From positions 2,604,001 through 2,668,000 of the forward strand of contig CP069300.1 in NCBI GenBank assembly GCA_016839165.1: a DNA stretch of 64,000 nt, in the 5' to 3' direction. A program made the translations under genes and the position numbers. Source of the stretch: Bradyrhizobium sp. PSBB068. Its GTDB lineage: Bacteria > Pseudomonadota > Alphaproteobacteria > Rhizobiales > Xanthobacteraceae. Each line of letters begins with the position of its first letter. Positions within the stretch are counted from its first letter, which is position 1. The notes beneath the pieces are model-generated. The model did not search any database, was not told where the DNA came from, and saw only the letters and a list, made by a program, of their open reading frames with translations. Positions 25,040 through 34,292 of the stretch are shown here, piece after piece.

Positions 25040-26048
25040 GCGGCGTGCTCCGTCGGCTGAGTTCATCGAGCGCTACGGCGGCAACCATGATGACGCCGAG
25101 GAACACCGGCTGAAGCCGCGAGTCGACGTGCAGGAGGTTGAGCGCGTTGCCGAGGATGGTCAGGAACAGTGCGCTGACGGCGACGATCTCGATGCGTCCG
25201 ACGCCGCCGCGCAGGCTGACGCCGCCGATCACAGCGGCGGCGATCGATTGCAGCATCATTCGGTCGCCGCCGAAGCTGGCTTGTCCGGAACCGACCTGCG
25301 CCGTCAGCAGAATGCCGGTCAATGCCGCAAGGACGCTCGAGACGACGTAGGTGCCGACGATATGACGCTGGATCGTTACGCCCGACACCACGGCAGCATC
25401 GACATTGCCGCCGATCGCGTAGACGTAACGGCCGAACAGCGTGCGTCGCTGTGCAAACACCATCACCAGGATCACGATCAGCGCGACATGGGCGGCGGTC
25501 GGCAGGCCGAACGCCTGGCCGCGACCGAAGCTTTTCACGAAGATCTCGGGCATGCCGTAGACCGGGATGCCGTTTGTGATCATGAGGCCGACGCCGGCGG
25601 TCGCGGACATCGTGCCCAGCGTCACCACGAAGCCGGAGACCTTCAGCTTTGCCACGCAGAAGCCATTGATGAGCCCGACCACGACGCCGCAACCGAGCCC
25701 GGCCACGATCCCGCTGGCGATGATGAGGACGTTGGCGCCGGGAAAGGCGGCCGCGGTGACCGCCATGGTCTTTGCGGTGACGACGCTTGCCAAAGCGACG
25801 ACCGCGCCGACCGAAAGATCGAAGCCGCCCGCGATGATAACAAGGGCCTGGCCGCAGGCGACGATTGCCAGCAGCGAAGCGTTGCGCAGGATGTTGAGGA
25901 CGTTGGTGATGCCGTAGAACTGCGCATCGACGGCCGACATGCCGGCGACCAGCAGCACTAGCAGAGCCGGCAGCAGCCCGATTCGGCCTGCGATCGATTG
26001 GAGGCTGATCGCGTCCCGCGGCGCTGTGCCGACCAGGGCCGAGTTCAT
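25032..26048 (-). CDS. Ribose-type (CUT2) ABC transporter permease 2
   Basis: This 338-residue RbsC-family permease contains GGFDLSVGAVVALASVVTAK, AIGGNVDAAVVSGVTIQRHI and VIGGVSLRGGVGRIEIVAVS, all hallmarks of CUT2 permeases. The start overlaps the ATPase stop in ATGA. CUT2 systems import sugars but also nucleosides, purines and autoinducers; the molybdenum hydroxylase and hydantoinase partners argue for a heterocyclic ligand. Confidence 0.88.
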   Translation of the reverse strand: MNSALVGTAPRDAISLQSIAGRIGLLPALLVLLVAGMSAVDAQFYGITNVLNILRNASLLAIVACGQALVIIAGGFDLSVGAVVALASVVTAKTMAVTAAAFPGANVLIIASGIVAGLGCGVVVGLINGFCVAKLKVSGFVVTLGTMSATAGVGLMITNGIPVYGMPEIFVKSFGRGQAFGLPTAAHVALIVILVMVFAQRRTLFGRYVYAIGGNVDAAVVSGVTIQRHIVGTYVVSSVLAALTGILLTAQVGSGQASFGGDRMMLQSIAAAVIGGVSLRGGVGRIEIVAVSALFLTILGNALNLLHVDSRLQPVFLGVIMVAAVALDELSRRSTPRV

Positions 26049-27583
26049 GCGACCTCCGCGGTGAGATGTTCGCGGAAGAAGCTCGAAAGCACATTCTGCT
26101 CGGTTTTTTCAGTACCGGTCAGCTCGGCGGCGATGCGGCCCTGATGCATGACGTAAAGCCGGTTCGACAGCGCCAGCACCTCGGGCAATTCGGAAGACAC
26201 CACGATCACGGCGGCGCCGGCCTCGACGAGGCGTTTCATGAACTCGTAGACCTCGAGCTTGGCACCGACGTCGATGCCGACGCTCGGCTCGTCGAACAGG
26301 AACACGGTCAACTCGCGCGTCAACGCGCGCCCCAGCATCACCTTCTGGCGGTTGCCGCCCGACAGGGCGCCGGCGCTGCGTTCGATGTTCGGCGGCCTGA
26401 GCTGCAGCTGCTGCATGATGCCCGCGATGGTCACGCGCTCGGCGGCCTGCCGTATTATGCCGAAGCGGGCGAAGGCCGGCAGGTCGAGCCCGGTCATCGA
26501 CGCGTTCTCGCGGATCGGACGCGACAGCGCGAGCCCTTCGGCGATCCGGTTGGCAGGGAAGTAGGCGACGCCGCGCTTCAGGCTGTGTCTCGCGGTTGGA
26601 GATTCGTAAGGCGCACCGCCGATCCGAATCGTTCCGGTCGACGTGCGCTCGATGCCGTAGATCGCGCGGATCAGCTCCGACTTGCCGCAGCCGACCAGGC
26701 CCGCGATGCCGGTGATCTCGCCTGACCGGGCATGGAAATTGACGTCTCTCACGCTGCCATCGGCGAGCGTCAGGTTTTCGACGTCGACCATCACTCGGTC
26801 CGGCTGGTGGGCGATGGCGGGGAAGAGCAGGTCGATGGTCCGGCCGGTCATCAGTTCCACCAGCTCGCCATCGGTTGAGGTCGCGGCGTCGAGGGTCCGG
26901 ATGTGACGGCCGTCGCGCAGCACCGTCACGCGGTCGGCCAGCGCGCGGATTTCGCGCATGCGATGCGAGACGTAGATCAGCCCGACATTCTGGCTCTTCA
27001 GGCGCGCGATCAGCTCAAACAGCCGTCCGGTCTCGCGCTCGGTCAATGACGCGGTCGGCTCGTCGAGGATCAAAAGGCGGACACGGCCGAGCAGGGCCTT
27101 GGCGATCTCGGCCATCTGCTGATGCGCGCGGGACAGGTCATCGATCCGCCGCGCGGGATCGAGATCGAAACCGAGCTCGTCGATCAGCGCCTTAGCGCGC
27201 TTGCGCATCTCGCGCGAATGCAGCACGCCGCCGCGCGTGATCTCGCGGCCGAGAAACAGGTTCTCTTCCACGGTGAGGCTCGGGATCAGCGAGAACTCCT
27301 GAAACACCGGACTGATACCGATCTCGCGCGCCCGCTGCGGCGTCAGGCGGTGGATCTCCTCGCCGCCGAAATGGAAGGTGCCTTCGTCGGGTGGAAAGGT
27401 GCCCGAGACCACATTGATCAGGGTCGATTTGCCGGCGCCGTTCTCGCCGAACAGGACGTGAAGCTCGCCGGCACGGACATCGAGGTCGACGCGGTCGAGC
27501 GCCCGGACGCCGGTGAATCGCTTCGATATCCCGCGCAACTGAAGCAGGGGTGCGGGCGGCTCTGGATCGATCTCGACGTTCAT
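26045..27583 (-). CDS. Ribose-type ABC transporter ATP-binding protein (two ATPase domains)
   Basis: This 512-residue RbsA-like fusion carries two nucleotide-binding domains: Walker A GENGAGKS (~47-54) in the first and the degenerate GLVGCGKSE (~295) in the second, with the second-domain signature LSGGNRQKVMLGRALTR. One catalytic and one non-canonical site is normal for CUT2 ATPases. It is followed by the permeases through an ATGA overlap. Confidence 0.92.
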   Translation of the reverse strand: MNVEIDPEPPAPLLQLRGISKRFTGVRALDRVDLDVRAGELHVLFGENGAGKSTLINVVSGTFPPDEGTFHFGGEEIHRLTPQRAREIGISPVFQEFSLIPSLTVEENLFLGREITRGGVLHSREMRKRAKALIDELGFDLDPARRIDDLSRAHQQMAEIAKALLGRVRLLILDEPTASLTERETGRLFELIARLKSQNVGLIYVSHRMREIRALADRVTVLRDGRHIRTLDAATSTDGELVELMTGRTIDLLFPAIAHQPDRVMVDVENLTLADGSVRDVNFHARSGEITGIAGLVGCGKSELIRAIYGIERTSTGTIRIGGAPYESPTARHSLKRGVAYFPANRIAEGLALSRPIRENASMTGLDLPAFARFGIIRQAAERVTIAGIMQQLQLRPPNIERSAGALSGGNRQKVMLGRALTRELTVFLFDEPSVGIDVGAKLEVYEFMKRLVEAGAAVIVVSSELPEVLALSNRLYVMHQGRIAAELTGTEKTEQNVLSSFFREHLTAEVA

Positions 27584-27610
27584 CCGCGTCTCCGTGGCCG
27601 TGAGCAGGCA

Positions 27611-27630
27611 GGCGGGAGCCGGCTCCCGCC
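27611..27630 (-). other. 20-bp perfect palindrome between the binding-protein and ATPase genes
   Basis: ggcgggagcc followed by its exact complement gives an 8-bp stem with a 4-nt loop in RNA, lying in the 60-base gap after the binding-protein stop. Such hairpins often protect the upstream binding-protein message and lower expression of the following ATPase. Confidence 0.5.
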
Positions 27631-27643
27631 CGTATCGATCGGC

Positions 27644-28750
27644 CTACTTGGCCTTGACCGAATAGACCGGCGTCCAGCTTGCGGGCGCCAGCACGAGATC
27701 CATCTGCAATTTCGGCACGGTGGTCTTGTCGATGACGGTGGCCACCGGCTGGACCAGGCTCATGACCGGCTTCTTCTCGATGAGACGCACGGCCTGGTCG
27801 ATCGCGATCGCGCCTTCGCCGACGGGATATTGCGTTGCGAAGGCGAGGATGTCGCCGCGGTTCAGCGCGTCGAGCATGGCCTGGTTCTCGTAGGACGACA
27901 CGATCTTCAGGTCGCTGCGGCCGGCCTCGGCAACGGCGCCGATGGCGGCTTCCGCGGTGGGGGCGGTGCCCCAGATCACGTTCATGGCGGGATAGGCCTG
28001 CAGCGCGTCCTGGATGAGCTGAAGCTGCGCGGCGACGCCGGAGTCGCCGAACTTTTCAGCCAGGATCTTGGCGTTCGGGTTCTTGGCGATCGCCTTCTTG
28101 AAGCCCTCGTTGAACGACTCTGCCCAGCCTGAGCCGGCCGGACCGGGGAACGTAACGATATTGAGCTTATCGCCGGGCTTGGCCTGCGCCAGCAGACCGT
28201 CGCCGGTGACCTCGCCCATCGCGACGAAGTCGACATAATTGGCCGCGGGCAGCGCGTTGGGCGGCAGCGGATTGGTGACGCCGACCACCGGCACGCCTTT
28301 GGTTTTGGCTTCCTCGAACTTCTTGCTGAGGCCCGCGCCGGAGATGGCGCCGACGATGATCGCATCCGGTCCGCTTGCCATGCAGTCGTCGAACTGCGAC
28401 AGCTGCTTGGGCAGGTTCTCGTAACCGCCGGCCTCGTAGAGGTTCATGTTGACGTTCATCGCCTCGGCCTGCTTCACGATGCCGTAGGCGACGGCGACCC
28501 AGAAGCTGTCCTTCATGTGGGGAAACAGCACGCACAGCTTGTAGGGCTTCTCGGCCTTCGGCAGCGGTGTGTAGTCGGCGGGCTTCGGCGTGCCGGATGA
28601 CGCATCGTAGACCTTCATCGGAAACCACGGCGTCTCGGTCCCCGCCGCCGCCGGAGTGGCGGCGCCGGCAAGGGCGAGGGCGGCGGCGATGCCGAGCACG
28701 GAGCGGATTGGCCACAGCCGGTTGGAAGAAAGGCACGTCGAGATCGTCAT
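27644..28750 (-). CDS. Periplasmic sugar/TorT-like substrate-binding protein
   Basis: This 368-residue type-1 periplasmic binding protein has a signal of ~36 residues ending AAAG. The mature start YKLCVLFPHMKDSFWVAVAY and the motifs GAISGAGLSKKFEEAK and VGVTNPLPPN resemble TorT, the periplasmic partner of TorS, and ribose-type binding proteins. With a full CUT2 transporter behind it, transport binding is the likelier role than sensing. The ligand is unknown, with a nitrogen heterocycle inferred from context. Confidence 0.82.
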   Translation of the reverse strand: MTISTCLSSNRLWPIRSVLGIAAALALAGAATPAAAGTETPWFPMKVYDASSGTPKPADYTPLPKAEKPYKLCVLFPHMKDSFWVAVAYGIVKQAEAMNVNMNLYEAGGYENLPKQLSQFDDCMASGPDAIIVGAISGAGLSKKFEEAKTKGVPVVGVTNPLPPNALPAANYVDFVAMGEVTGDGLLAQAKPGDKLNIVTFPGPAGSGWAESFNEGFKKAIAKNPNAKILAEKFGDSGVAAQLQLIQDALQAYPAMNVIWGTAPTAEAAIGAVAEAGRSDLKIVSSYENQAMLDALNRGDILAFATQYPVGEGAIAIDQAVRLIEKKPVMSLVQPVATVIDKTTVPKLQMDLVLAPASWTPVYSVKAK

Positions 28751-28816
28751 AGCGCAATCCTCATGGTTTGAATGAAAGTGAAGGGCGACGGCTTCTCGTC
28801 CTTTTCTGCCGCACGG

Positions 28817-28835
28817 GCCGCGCCGGCGGCGCGGC
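28817..28835 (-). other. Hairpin between hydantoinase B and the binding-protein gene
   Basis: gccgcgcc (28817-28824) and ggcgcggc (28828-28835) form an 8-bp stem with a 3-nt loop in the 96-base gap after the hyuB stop. There is no T-run on the minus strand, so it may modulate rather than end transcription. Confidence 0.4.
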
Positions 28836-28846
28836 TGCCGTGACGA

Positions 28847-30808
28847 TCAGCCGGCTTTCCACATCGCGACCGAGCGCCGCTCGAACGCTTCGCGGAACTG
28901 GCGGGTGGACTCGGCAAGCAGCGCGCCGGTGCCCCAGTCGAGGATCACCGCGTGGCTGCGGATCACGTCGAACGCGTTGAGCTCACCGCTGCGGTAGCGC
29001 TGCGCGACCAACTCCGGATCGAGCCGGACATTGGCGACGCGCTCGGCGCGGATCTTCGTGCGCAGCGCCGCGGTCGCGACCTTGTCGACTTCATAATTGC
29101 AGAGTTCGGCGTCGATAGTGTGAACCACGACGCCATAGTCCTTGGCGGCGCGCTCGACCGAGATATAGTCGTCCTTGATGTCCTCGATCACGAGGTTCGG
29201 ATCGCGCTCTAAGGGATCGCCGAAACCGCCGCCGCCGGCGGTCGGACGCGAAAACAAGTCGCCTTCGCCGATCGGGACGTCCGAGAAGATCGAGCCGAGC
29301 CGCTCCTCTGCGGTGCTGCCGGCGCGCTTCAGGGTCAGGCCGTGCGGCATCGACGGCAAGCCGCCCTCGATGCCCCACACGATGGCGCGCTCGCGGTCGC
29401 AGATGTAGGAGATCACGGTCTTCTCGGCCTGCAGCATCCGCGACGTCTTCACCACGCCCGCGCCGCCACGCCATTTGCCGGGACCGGGCGAGTCGGTGAG
29501 AATCTCGCATTCGGTGGTCAGGATCGGGTTGGCGCGCTCCTGGCCTTCGACCGGCTGCGACATCAATCCGGTGCCGAAGCAAGCGGTCGTGACGTTGCTG
29601 CCGTCCTTGCCGTTGCGTCCGCCCCAGCCGCCGGGCAGCCAGTCGTAGAACATGAAGATCGGCTTGTCGGGGCTGCGGGCGTCGAGCCCGCCGGTCAGCA
29701 GATATTCGAGGTTGAAGGCGCAGGCGAGCGCGCGCTCGGGCATCAACTTCGACCACATTTCGTAGATCGAGTTCATGATCTTCTCGAACGGCATCAGGAA
29801 GCCCGTCACCGCGATCGGCCATTTGGCATCGACGATCGAGCCTTCGGGGGCGATGATGTCGAAGCAGCGGTAGAAGCCGGAATTGAGCGGCAGGTCGGGG
29901 AAGAAGGTCTTCATGCCGGCCGCAACCGCCGAGAACGTGGCGCCGAACGCCGAGTTGTAGATCGATCCGATGGTCGGATGGCTGCCGGTGAAGTCGTAGA
30001 TCGCGCGGTCGCCCTTGATCGTCATCTTGATGCGGATCGGGATCATGCCTTCGCCGCCGGCCGGATCGCGGTCGATATAGTCGACGGTTTCCCATTCGCC
30101 GTCAGGAAGCGCTGCGATGCGCTGCCGGGCCGAGCGCTCGACATAGTCCTGCACGGCGGCAAGTCCGGTCTCGACCGTGTCGCGGCCGTATTTGCCGACC
30201 AGGCGCAGGATCTCGCGTTCGCAGACCGCAGTGGCTTCGGCCTGCGCCTGGATGTCGCCGATGATCGAGGCCGGGTCACGGGTGTTGGAGGCGATCAGAT
30301 GCGCAACGTCCTTGCGCAGGCCGTTCTTGTCGAACAGGCGGACCGGTGTGATGCGCAGGCCCTCGCGGAACATCTCGCGGGCGGCGACGTCGAACGATCC
30401 CGGCACGCTGCCGCCGACGTCCGACCAGTGTCCGTTGGACTGGCTGAAGGCGATGATCTTGCCGTCGGCGAAGATCGGGCGGATCAGCCGCACGTCGGAG
30501 AAGTGCGTGCCGCCGGCATAGGGATCGTTGATCGCAAAGACATCGCCCTCATGCATGTCACCTTCGAAATGGCGCATCACGTCCTTGCAGGTGAAATGCA
30601 GCGTGCCGACGTGGACAGCGATATCCTGGTTGCCTTGCGCCGCGCATTCGCCGTTGGCGTCATGCAGCGCGCTGGAGAAGTCGCGGTTGTAGATGACGAA
30701 CGAGTAGCAGGTCCTTAGGACCTGCTCGCCCATCTGGTCGACGCTGGTGATGAAGGAATTCTTCAGGACCTCGAAGGTCACGGGATCGAGCGGGAGGGCC
30801 GTGGCCAT
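28847..30808 (-). CDS. hyuB: Hydantoinase B / oxoprolinase subunit
   Basis: This 653-residue cytoplasmic protein is the HyuB-type subunit of ATP-dependent N-methylhydantoinase/5-oxoprolinase/acetone-carboxylase relatives. Seen are DPVTFEVLKNSFITSVDQMG at the start, FAINDPYAGGTHFSDVRLIR (~90-110) and PTAGGGGFGDPLERDP (~530). Only 3 bases separate it from hyuA. HyuA and HyuB together open cyclic amides or carboxylate ketones with ATP. Confidence 0.9.
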   Translation of the reverse strand: MATALPLDPVTFEVLKNSFITSVDQMGEQVLRTCYSFVIYNRDFSSALHDANGECAAQGNQDIAVHVGTLHFTCKDVMRHFEGDMHEGDVFAINDPYAGGTHFSDVRLIRPIFADGKIIAFSQSNGHWSDVGGSVPGSFDVAAREMFREGLRITPVRLFDKNGLRKDVAHLIASNTRDPASIIGDIQAQAEATAVCEREILRLVGKYGRDTVETGLAAVQDYVERSARQRIAALPDGEWETVDYIDRDPAGGEGMIPIRIKMTIKGDRAIYDFTGSHPTIGSIYNSAFGATFSAVAAGMKTFFPDLPLNSGFYRCFDIIAPEGSIVDAKWPIAVTGFLMPFEKIMNSIYEMWSKLMPERALACAFNLEYLLTGGLDARSPDKPIFMFYDWLPGGWGGRNGKDGSNVTTACFGTGLMSQPVEGQERANPILTTECEILTDSPGPGKWRGGAGVVKTSRMLQAEKTVISYICDRERAIVWGIEGGLPSMPHGLTLKRAGSTAEERLGSIFSDVPIGEGDLFSRPTAGGGGFGDPLERDPNLVIEDIKDDYISVERAAKDYGVVVHTIDAELCNYEVDKVATAALRTKIRAERVANVRLDPELVAQRYRSGELNAFDVIRSHAVILDWGTGALLAESTRQFREAFERRSVAMWKAG

Positions 30809-30811
30809 GGT

Positions 30812-32839
30812 TCACTCCTTCACGCGGATGATGATGTTGAGATATTTGTCGACCTCGGCGCTGGCGCCGGGCGGCACGACGGTCGTGGCATCGAGCTGCT
30901 CGATGATCGCGGGGCCTTGGAAGGAGAAACCGCAGGGCAGGTCGGCGCGCCGATAGACGGGCGTATCGAGCCCGCTGCCTTCGAACCACACCCTGCGGTG
31001 GCCAACCGGCGCGGGGCTAACACCGGTCGGCGCGTGAACGGCAAATTCGGCCTTCGGAACCACACCGACCGCCTTCAGATTGAGGCGGAAGAAGCTCACC
31101 GGTGCGCTGTCGCGGCGGAAATTGTATTCGCGCTGGTGCTCGGCGTGGAAGCTCTGCACCAGGTCGGCGATCGCGCCGATCGGCTGCGGCGCGTTCACCG
31201 CGAGCGAACGCCACTGGCCGCGATACATCATGTCGATCGAGCGCTGCAGCACGATGTCCTGCTGCGCGACGCCCTCATGGATGAGGCGCGCGAGCGCGGC
31301 TTTCTCGAGCTCGGCGAACTGTGCTTCGATCTCGGTCGCGTCGGCGTCGGCGGCGTCGACCATGCAGCTCTGCGAGAAATCGTGCTGCATGTCGACGAGC
31401 AGGCATCCGAGCGCGGAGGTCACGCCGGGATTCGGCGGCACGATCACGACGGGAATTGCCAGCTCGCGCGCGACGTCGACCCCGTGCAGGGCGCCGGCGC
31501 CGCCGAACGCCACCAGCGCGAAGTCGCGCGGATCGTAGCCACGGCTGATCGAGATCAGCCGCACAGCATCCGACATGTTGGCATTGGCGACCTTGACGAT
31601 CGCGTCGGCGGCCTCGTGCAGGCCGAGGCCGAACGGTTTTGCAACGCCGTCTTCGACCGCCTGCTCGGCCAATGCGGGGTCGAGCTTGACCTTGCCGCCG
31701 GCGAGATCGGTCCCGAGGCGGCCCAGCGTCACATTGGCGTCGGTGTTGGTCGGCTGCGTGTTGCCATTGCCATAGCAGGCCGGTCCCGGGTGGGCGCCGG
31801 CCGATTGCGGGCCGTTGCGCAGGGAGCCGGCCGGGTCGGTCCAGGCCAGCGAGCCGCCGCCGGCGCCGATCGTGAGCACCTCGATCGAAGCGAAGCGGAT
31901 CGGATAGCCGAATTCGATGTGCCAGTCCTTGGTGACGCGCGAGTGGCCTTCATAGGCGAGCGACACGTCGGTGGACGTACCGCCCATGTCGAGGCCGATC
32001 GAATTGGGAAAGCCGCAGAGGCCGGCGATATAGCGGCTGGCGATGGCGCCCGCAGCGATACCGGAGCCGGCGAGGCGGGCCGCAAAATCCTTGACGCTCG
32101 CCGGCGTCATCACGCCACCGCCGGTGTGCAGCAGCAGGAGATCGCGGGTGTAGCCCTCGCGGGCGAGGCGCTCGCCGAGCCGGCTCGTGTAGTTGACGAC
32201 GACCGGGCTCACCACGGCGTTGGCAACCGTGGTCGAGAACCGTTCATGCTCGAAGATCTCGGGAAGCACTTGCGAGGAGATCGACACCGGAATGTCGGGC
32301 ATCTCCGCCAGCAGGATGTCGCGCATGGCGCGCTCATTGGCCCCGTTGAGATAGGCGTTCATGAAGCAGACCGCGACTGCGGCAACGCCACGACGCTTGA
32401 GGATGCGCGCCACCGCGCGCGCGGCTTCGACGTCGAGCGGTTCGATCACCTTGCCCCCGGCATCGACGCGCTCGGGCACGGTCAGGCGGTCCCGCCGTGG
32501 CACATAGGGCCGCACGACGTCCTTGTAGGTGTCCCAGAGATCTTCCTTGTTGGCGCGCCGGATCTCGATGACGTCGCGGAACCCCTTGGTCGTCACCACG
32601 GCGGTGCGGGGCAGTCGGCGCGTAATCAGCGCGTTGGTGGCAACCGTCGTGCCGTGCGAGAACAGCGCCACCCTGGACAGATCGATCCCGGCCTTGGACA
32701 CGCCGCCCATGATCCCTTCGATCGGATCGCGCGTGGAGGAGGTCTTCTCGATGCGGATGAGACCGGTCGTCTCGTCCATGATGCAGATGTCGGTAAACGT
32801 GCCCCCGACGTCGACAGCCACACGAAGGTCCTGCACCAT
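30812..32839 (-). CDS. hyuA: Hydantoinase A / oxoprolinase subunit
   Basis: This 675-residue ATP-binding subunit of the ASKHA fold starts RVAVDVGGTFTDICIMDETT (phosphate-1 motif), then FSHGTTVATNALI, and SIGLDMGGTSTDVSLAYEG (phosphate-2, ~270) and the adenosine motif FGGAGALHGVDVARELAI. It phosphorylates the amide carbonyl in the family's best-known reactions. It is the first gene of the nine-gene minus-strand run. Confidence 0.92.
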   Translation of the reverse strand: MVQDLRVAVDVGGTFTDICIMDETTGLIRIEKTSSTRDPIEGIMGGVSKAGIDLSRVALFSHGTTVATNALITRRLPRTAVVTTKGFRDVIEIRRANKEDLWDTYKDVVRPYVPRRDRLTVPERVDAGGKVIEPLDVEAARAVARILKRRGVAAVAVCFMNAYLNGANERAMRDILLAEMPDIPVSISSQVLPEIFEHERFSTTVANAVVSPVVVNYTSRLGERLAREGYTRDLLLLHTGGGVMTPASVKDFAARLAGSGIAAGAIASRYIAGLCGFPNSIGLDMGGTSTDVSLAYEGHSRVTKDWHIEFGYPIRFASIEVLTIGAGGGSLAWTDPAGSLRNGPQSAGAHPGPACYGNGNTQPTNTDANVTLGRLGTDLAGGKVKLDPALAEQAVEDGVAKPFGLGLHEAADAIVKVANANMSDAVRLISISRGYDPRDFALVAFGGAGALHGVDVARELAIPVVIVPPNPGVTSALGCLLVDMQHDFSQSCMVDAADADATEIEAQFAELEKAALARLIHEGVAQQDIVLQRSIDMMYRGQWRSLAVNAPQPIGAIADLVQSFHAEHQREYNFRRDSAPVSFFRLNLKAVGVVPKAEFAVHAPTGVSPAPVGHRRVWFEGSGLDTPVYRRADLPCGFSFQGPAIIEQLDATTVVPPGASAEVDKYLNIIIRVKE

Positions 32840-33226
32840 GCGTCTTCCTTTCGAACAAGCGTTTCGCCGATCTTAGGCAGAGCGGCGGCTTGCCTTCTTG
32901 ACGCTGAGCGCAGGAAGATTTGTGCGAGAGAGCGTACCCGCATGGGGCGGGGCTGTCGCATATCGCCCGCCTCCGCAGGGGCGTACTGCAAAACGTCGAA
33001 AACAACCCCATGCAAAGGAGCCGGCGGCGCGCCGGCATTCGCCCGGCTTGACATGTCGGGCAAATCAGTCGTGTTATTCTATTATTCCGAAACTATGCAG
33101 GCGGCTTACACCCGCTATGGGACCTGGCCGTAACCATATGCGATGCCCTGCACGGGGGCATACCTGCCCGGACCGGCGGCGGGCCGACCAGGGAACATCA
33201 CACCGGTGGCGTTATCGATGCCGTCG
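32840..33226. other. 387-base gap upstream of the hydantoinase operon
   Basis: This gap separates the AraC gene stop from hyuA and should hold the operon promoter on the minus strand. An AT-rich patch at 33071-33090 (reads gaataatagaataac on the minus strand) is a candidate -10 region. A 6-bp hairpin atgccc/gggcat (33143-33148 with 33156-33161) could end the AraC transcript. A TTGACA at 33048 lies on the wrong strand. No gene was seen. Confidence 0.4.
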
Positions 33227-34186
33227 TCAGGCGTTGGCGGCGCGCGAGGTGGCGCGGGCCTCGCTGGGTGTGCAGCCGAACCGGCTCCGGTAGTTGCGGC
33301 TGAATTGCGCCTGGTCGGCAAAGCCCCATTGATAGGCGATTTCCGAGATGCTCTTGCGGCAGCTCGCATCGCGCAGCAGGGCGTCGCACATTGCCAGCCG
33401 CTGGTTGCGGATATGGGCGCAGACGGTCAGACCCTCGCCTTCGAAGATCTGGTGCAGATAGCGCAGCGAAATGCCGCAGCCATCAGCGATCATCTGCGGC
33501 GTCAGCCGCATGTCGTCGAGGTGGCTACGGATGAACTGCTCGCAGCGCAGCAGATGGCCGTTGCGCACCGAGGAGGAGTGGCCGGTGAGCACGCGGTCGT
33601 CGGATTCGATGGCCATCGCAAGCAGCTCGATGAGGTGCTTGCCCATCATCGCGCGAGCCGTCTCGTCCATTTCCTCGATCCGCTCGGCGGAGAGCCGCAA
33701 CGTGTCGACGAACAGCGCGCCGACGCTGCGGCTGGCGTCGAATTGCAGCGTGGCGAGGCGTTCGGGCCGTGTGATGCGCCCGCGCAGCACAGCGCTCGGG
33801 ATTTTCAGGCACCACAGCGCCGTCGGATCCTGATGGCTGAATTCGTAGGGCAGGTGGCTGCGCTCGATCAGGAATGCGCCGGGCCTGCAGTGCACCACCT
33901 TGCCGTCCTGCTCGAAGCGGATTTCGGCGAGTTCGGGCACCGTGATCAGGAAGGATTCCTCCCGCTCGCTCAGGAGATGCCGCTCATGGCGCTTGTACAG
34001 CAGGCCATTGGCGATGTTTCGCGAGACCGAGAGGGGACCCATCGACCAGGCGCCGAGGCGCGCATCGAACTCGCGCCTGCTCGGGAAGCGCAGGTCGAGC
34101 GAGTAGTAAGTCTTCGAGACGACCTCCTGCCAGTACTGGCGGCGGCTCTGCAACGGGATGTCGTTGGTCGTGTAGGTGACTTGCAT
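33227..34186 (-). CDS. AraC-family transcriptional regulator
   Basis: This 319-residue regulator has an N-terminal AraC-binding-like domain (similar to FeaR/NitR types: QSRRQYWQEVVSKTYYSLDL) and a C-terminal double helix-turn-helix (MIADGCGISLRYLHQIFEGE, then ISEIAYQWGFADQAQFSRNY) followed by the PxEAR-type end. It reads towards hyuA on the same strand and is the likely activator of the hydantoinase/molybdenum-hydroxylase operon. Confidence 0.88.
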   Translation of the reverse strand: MQVTYTTNDIPLQSRRQYWQEVVSKTYYSLDLRFPSRREFDARLGAWSMGPLSVSRNIANGLLYKRHERHLLSEREESFLITVPELAEIRFEQDGKVVHCRPGAFLIERSHLPYEFSHQDPTALWCLKIPSAVLRGRITRPERLATLQFDASRSVGALFVDTLRLSAERIEEMDETARAMMGKHLIELLAMAIESDDRVLTGHSSSVRNGHLLRCEQFIRSHLDDMRLTPQMIADGCGISLRYLHQIFEGEGLTVCAHIRNQRLAMCDALLRDASCRKSISEIAYQWGFADQAQFSRNYRSRFGCTPSEARATSRAANA

Positions 34187-34292
34187 GTCTCACTCCCCGC
34201 CGCCGGCTGTGCCTCCGGTCGTCGTGTCCCCGGCCAAAGTTTGGCGAGGACAGCCGGACGGCGTCAAGTCGAATAAAACGGAAACAGATGTT

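Noticed and set aside
33048..33053. TTGACA -35 box upstream of the hydantoinase operon
   Set aside because: It lies on the plus strand while hyuA is on the minus strand, and the nearest -10-like TATTCT is 21 bases away, too far for a sigma-70 promoter.
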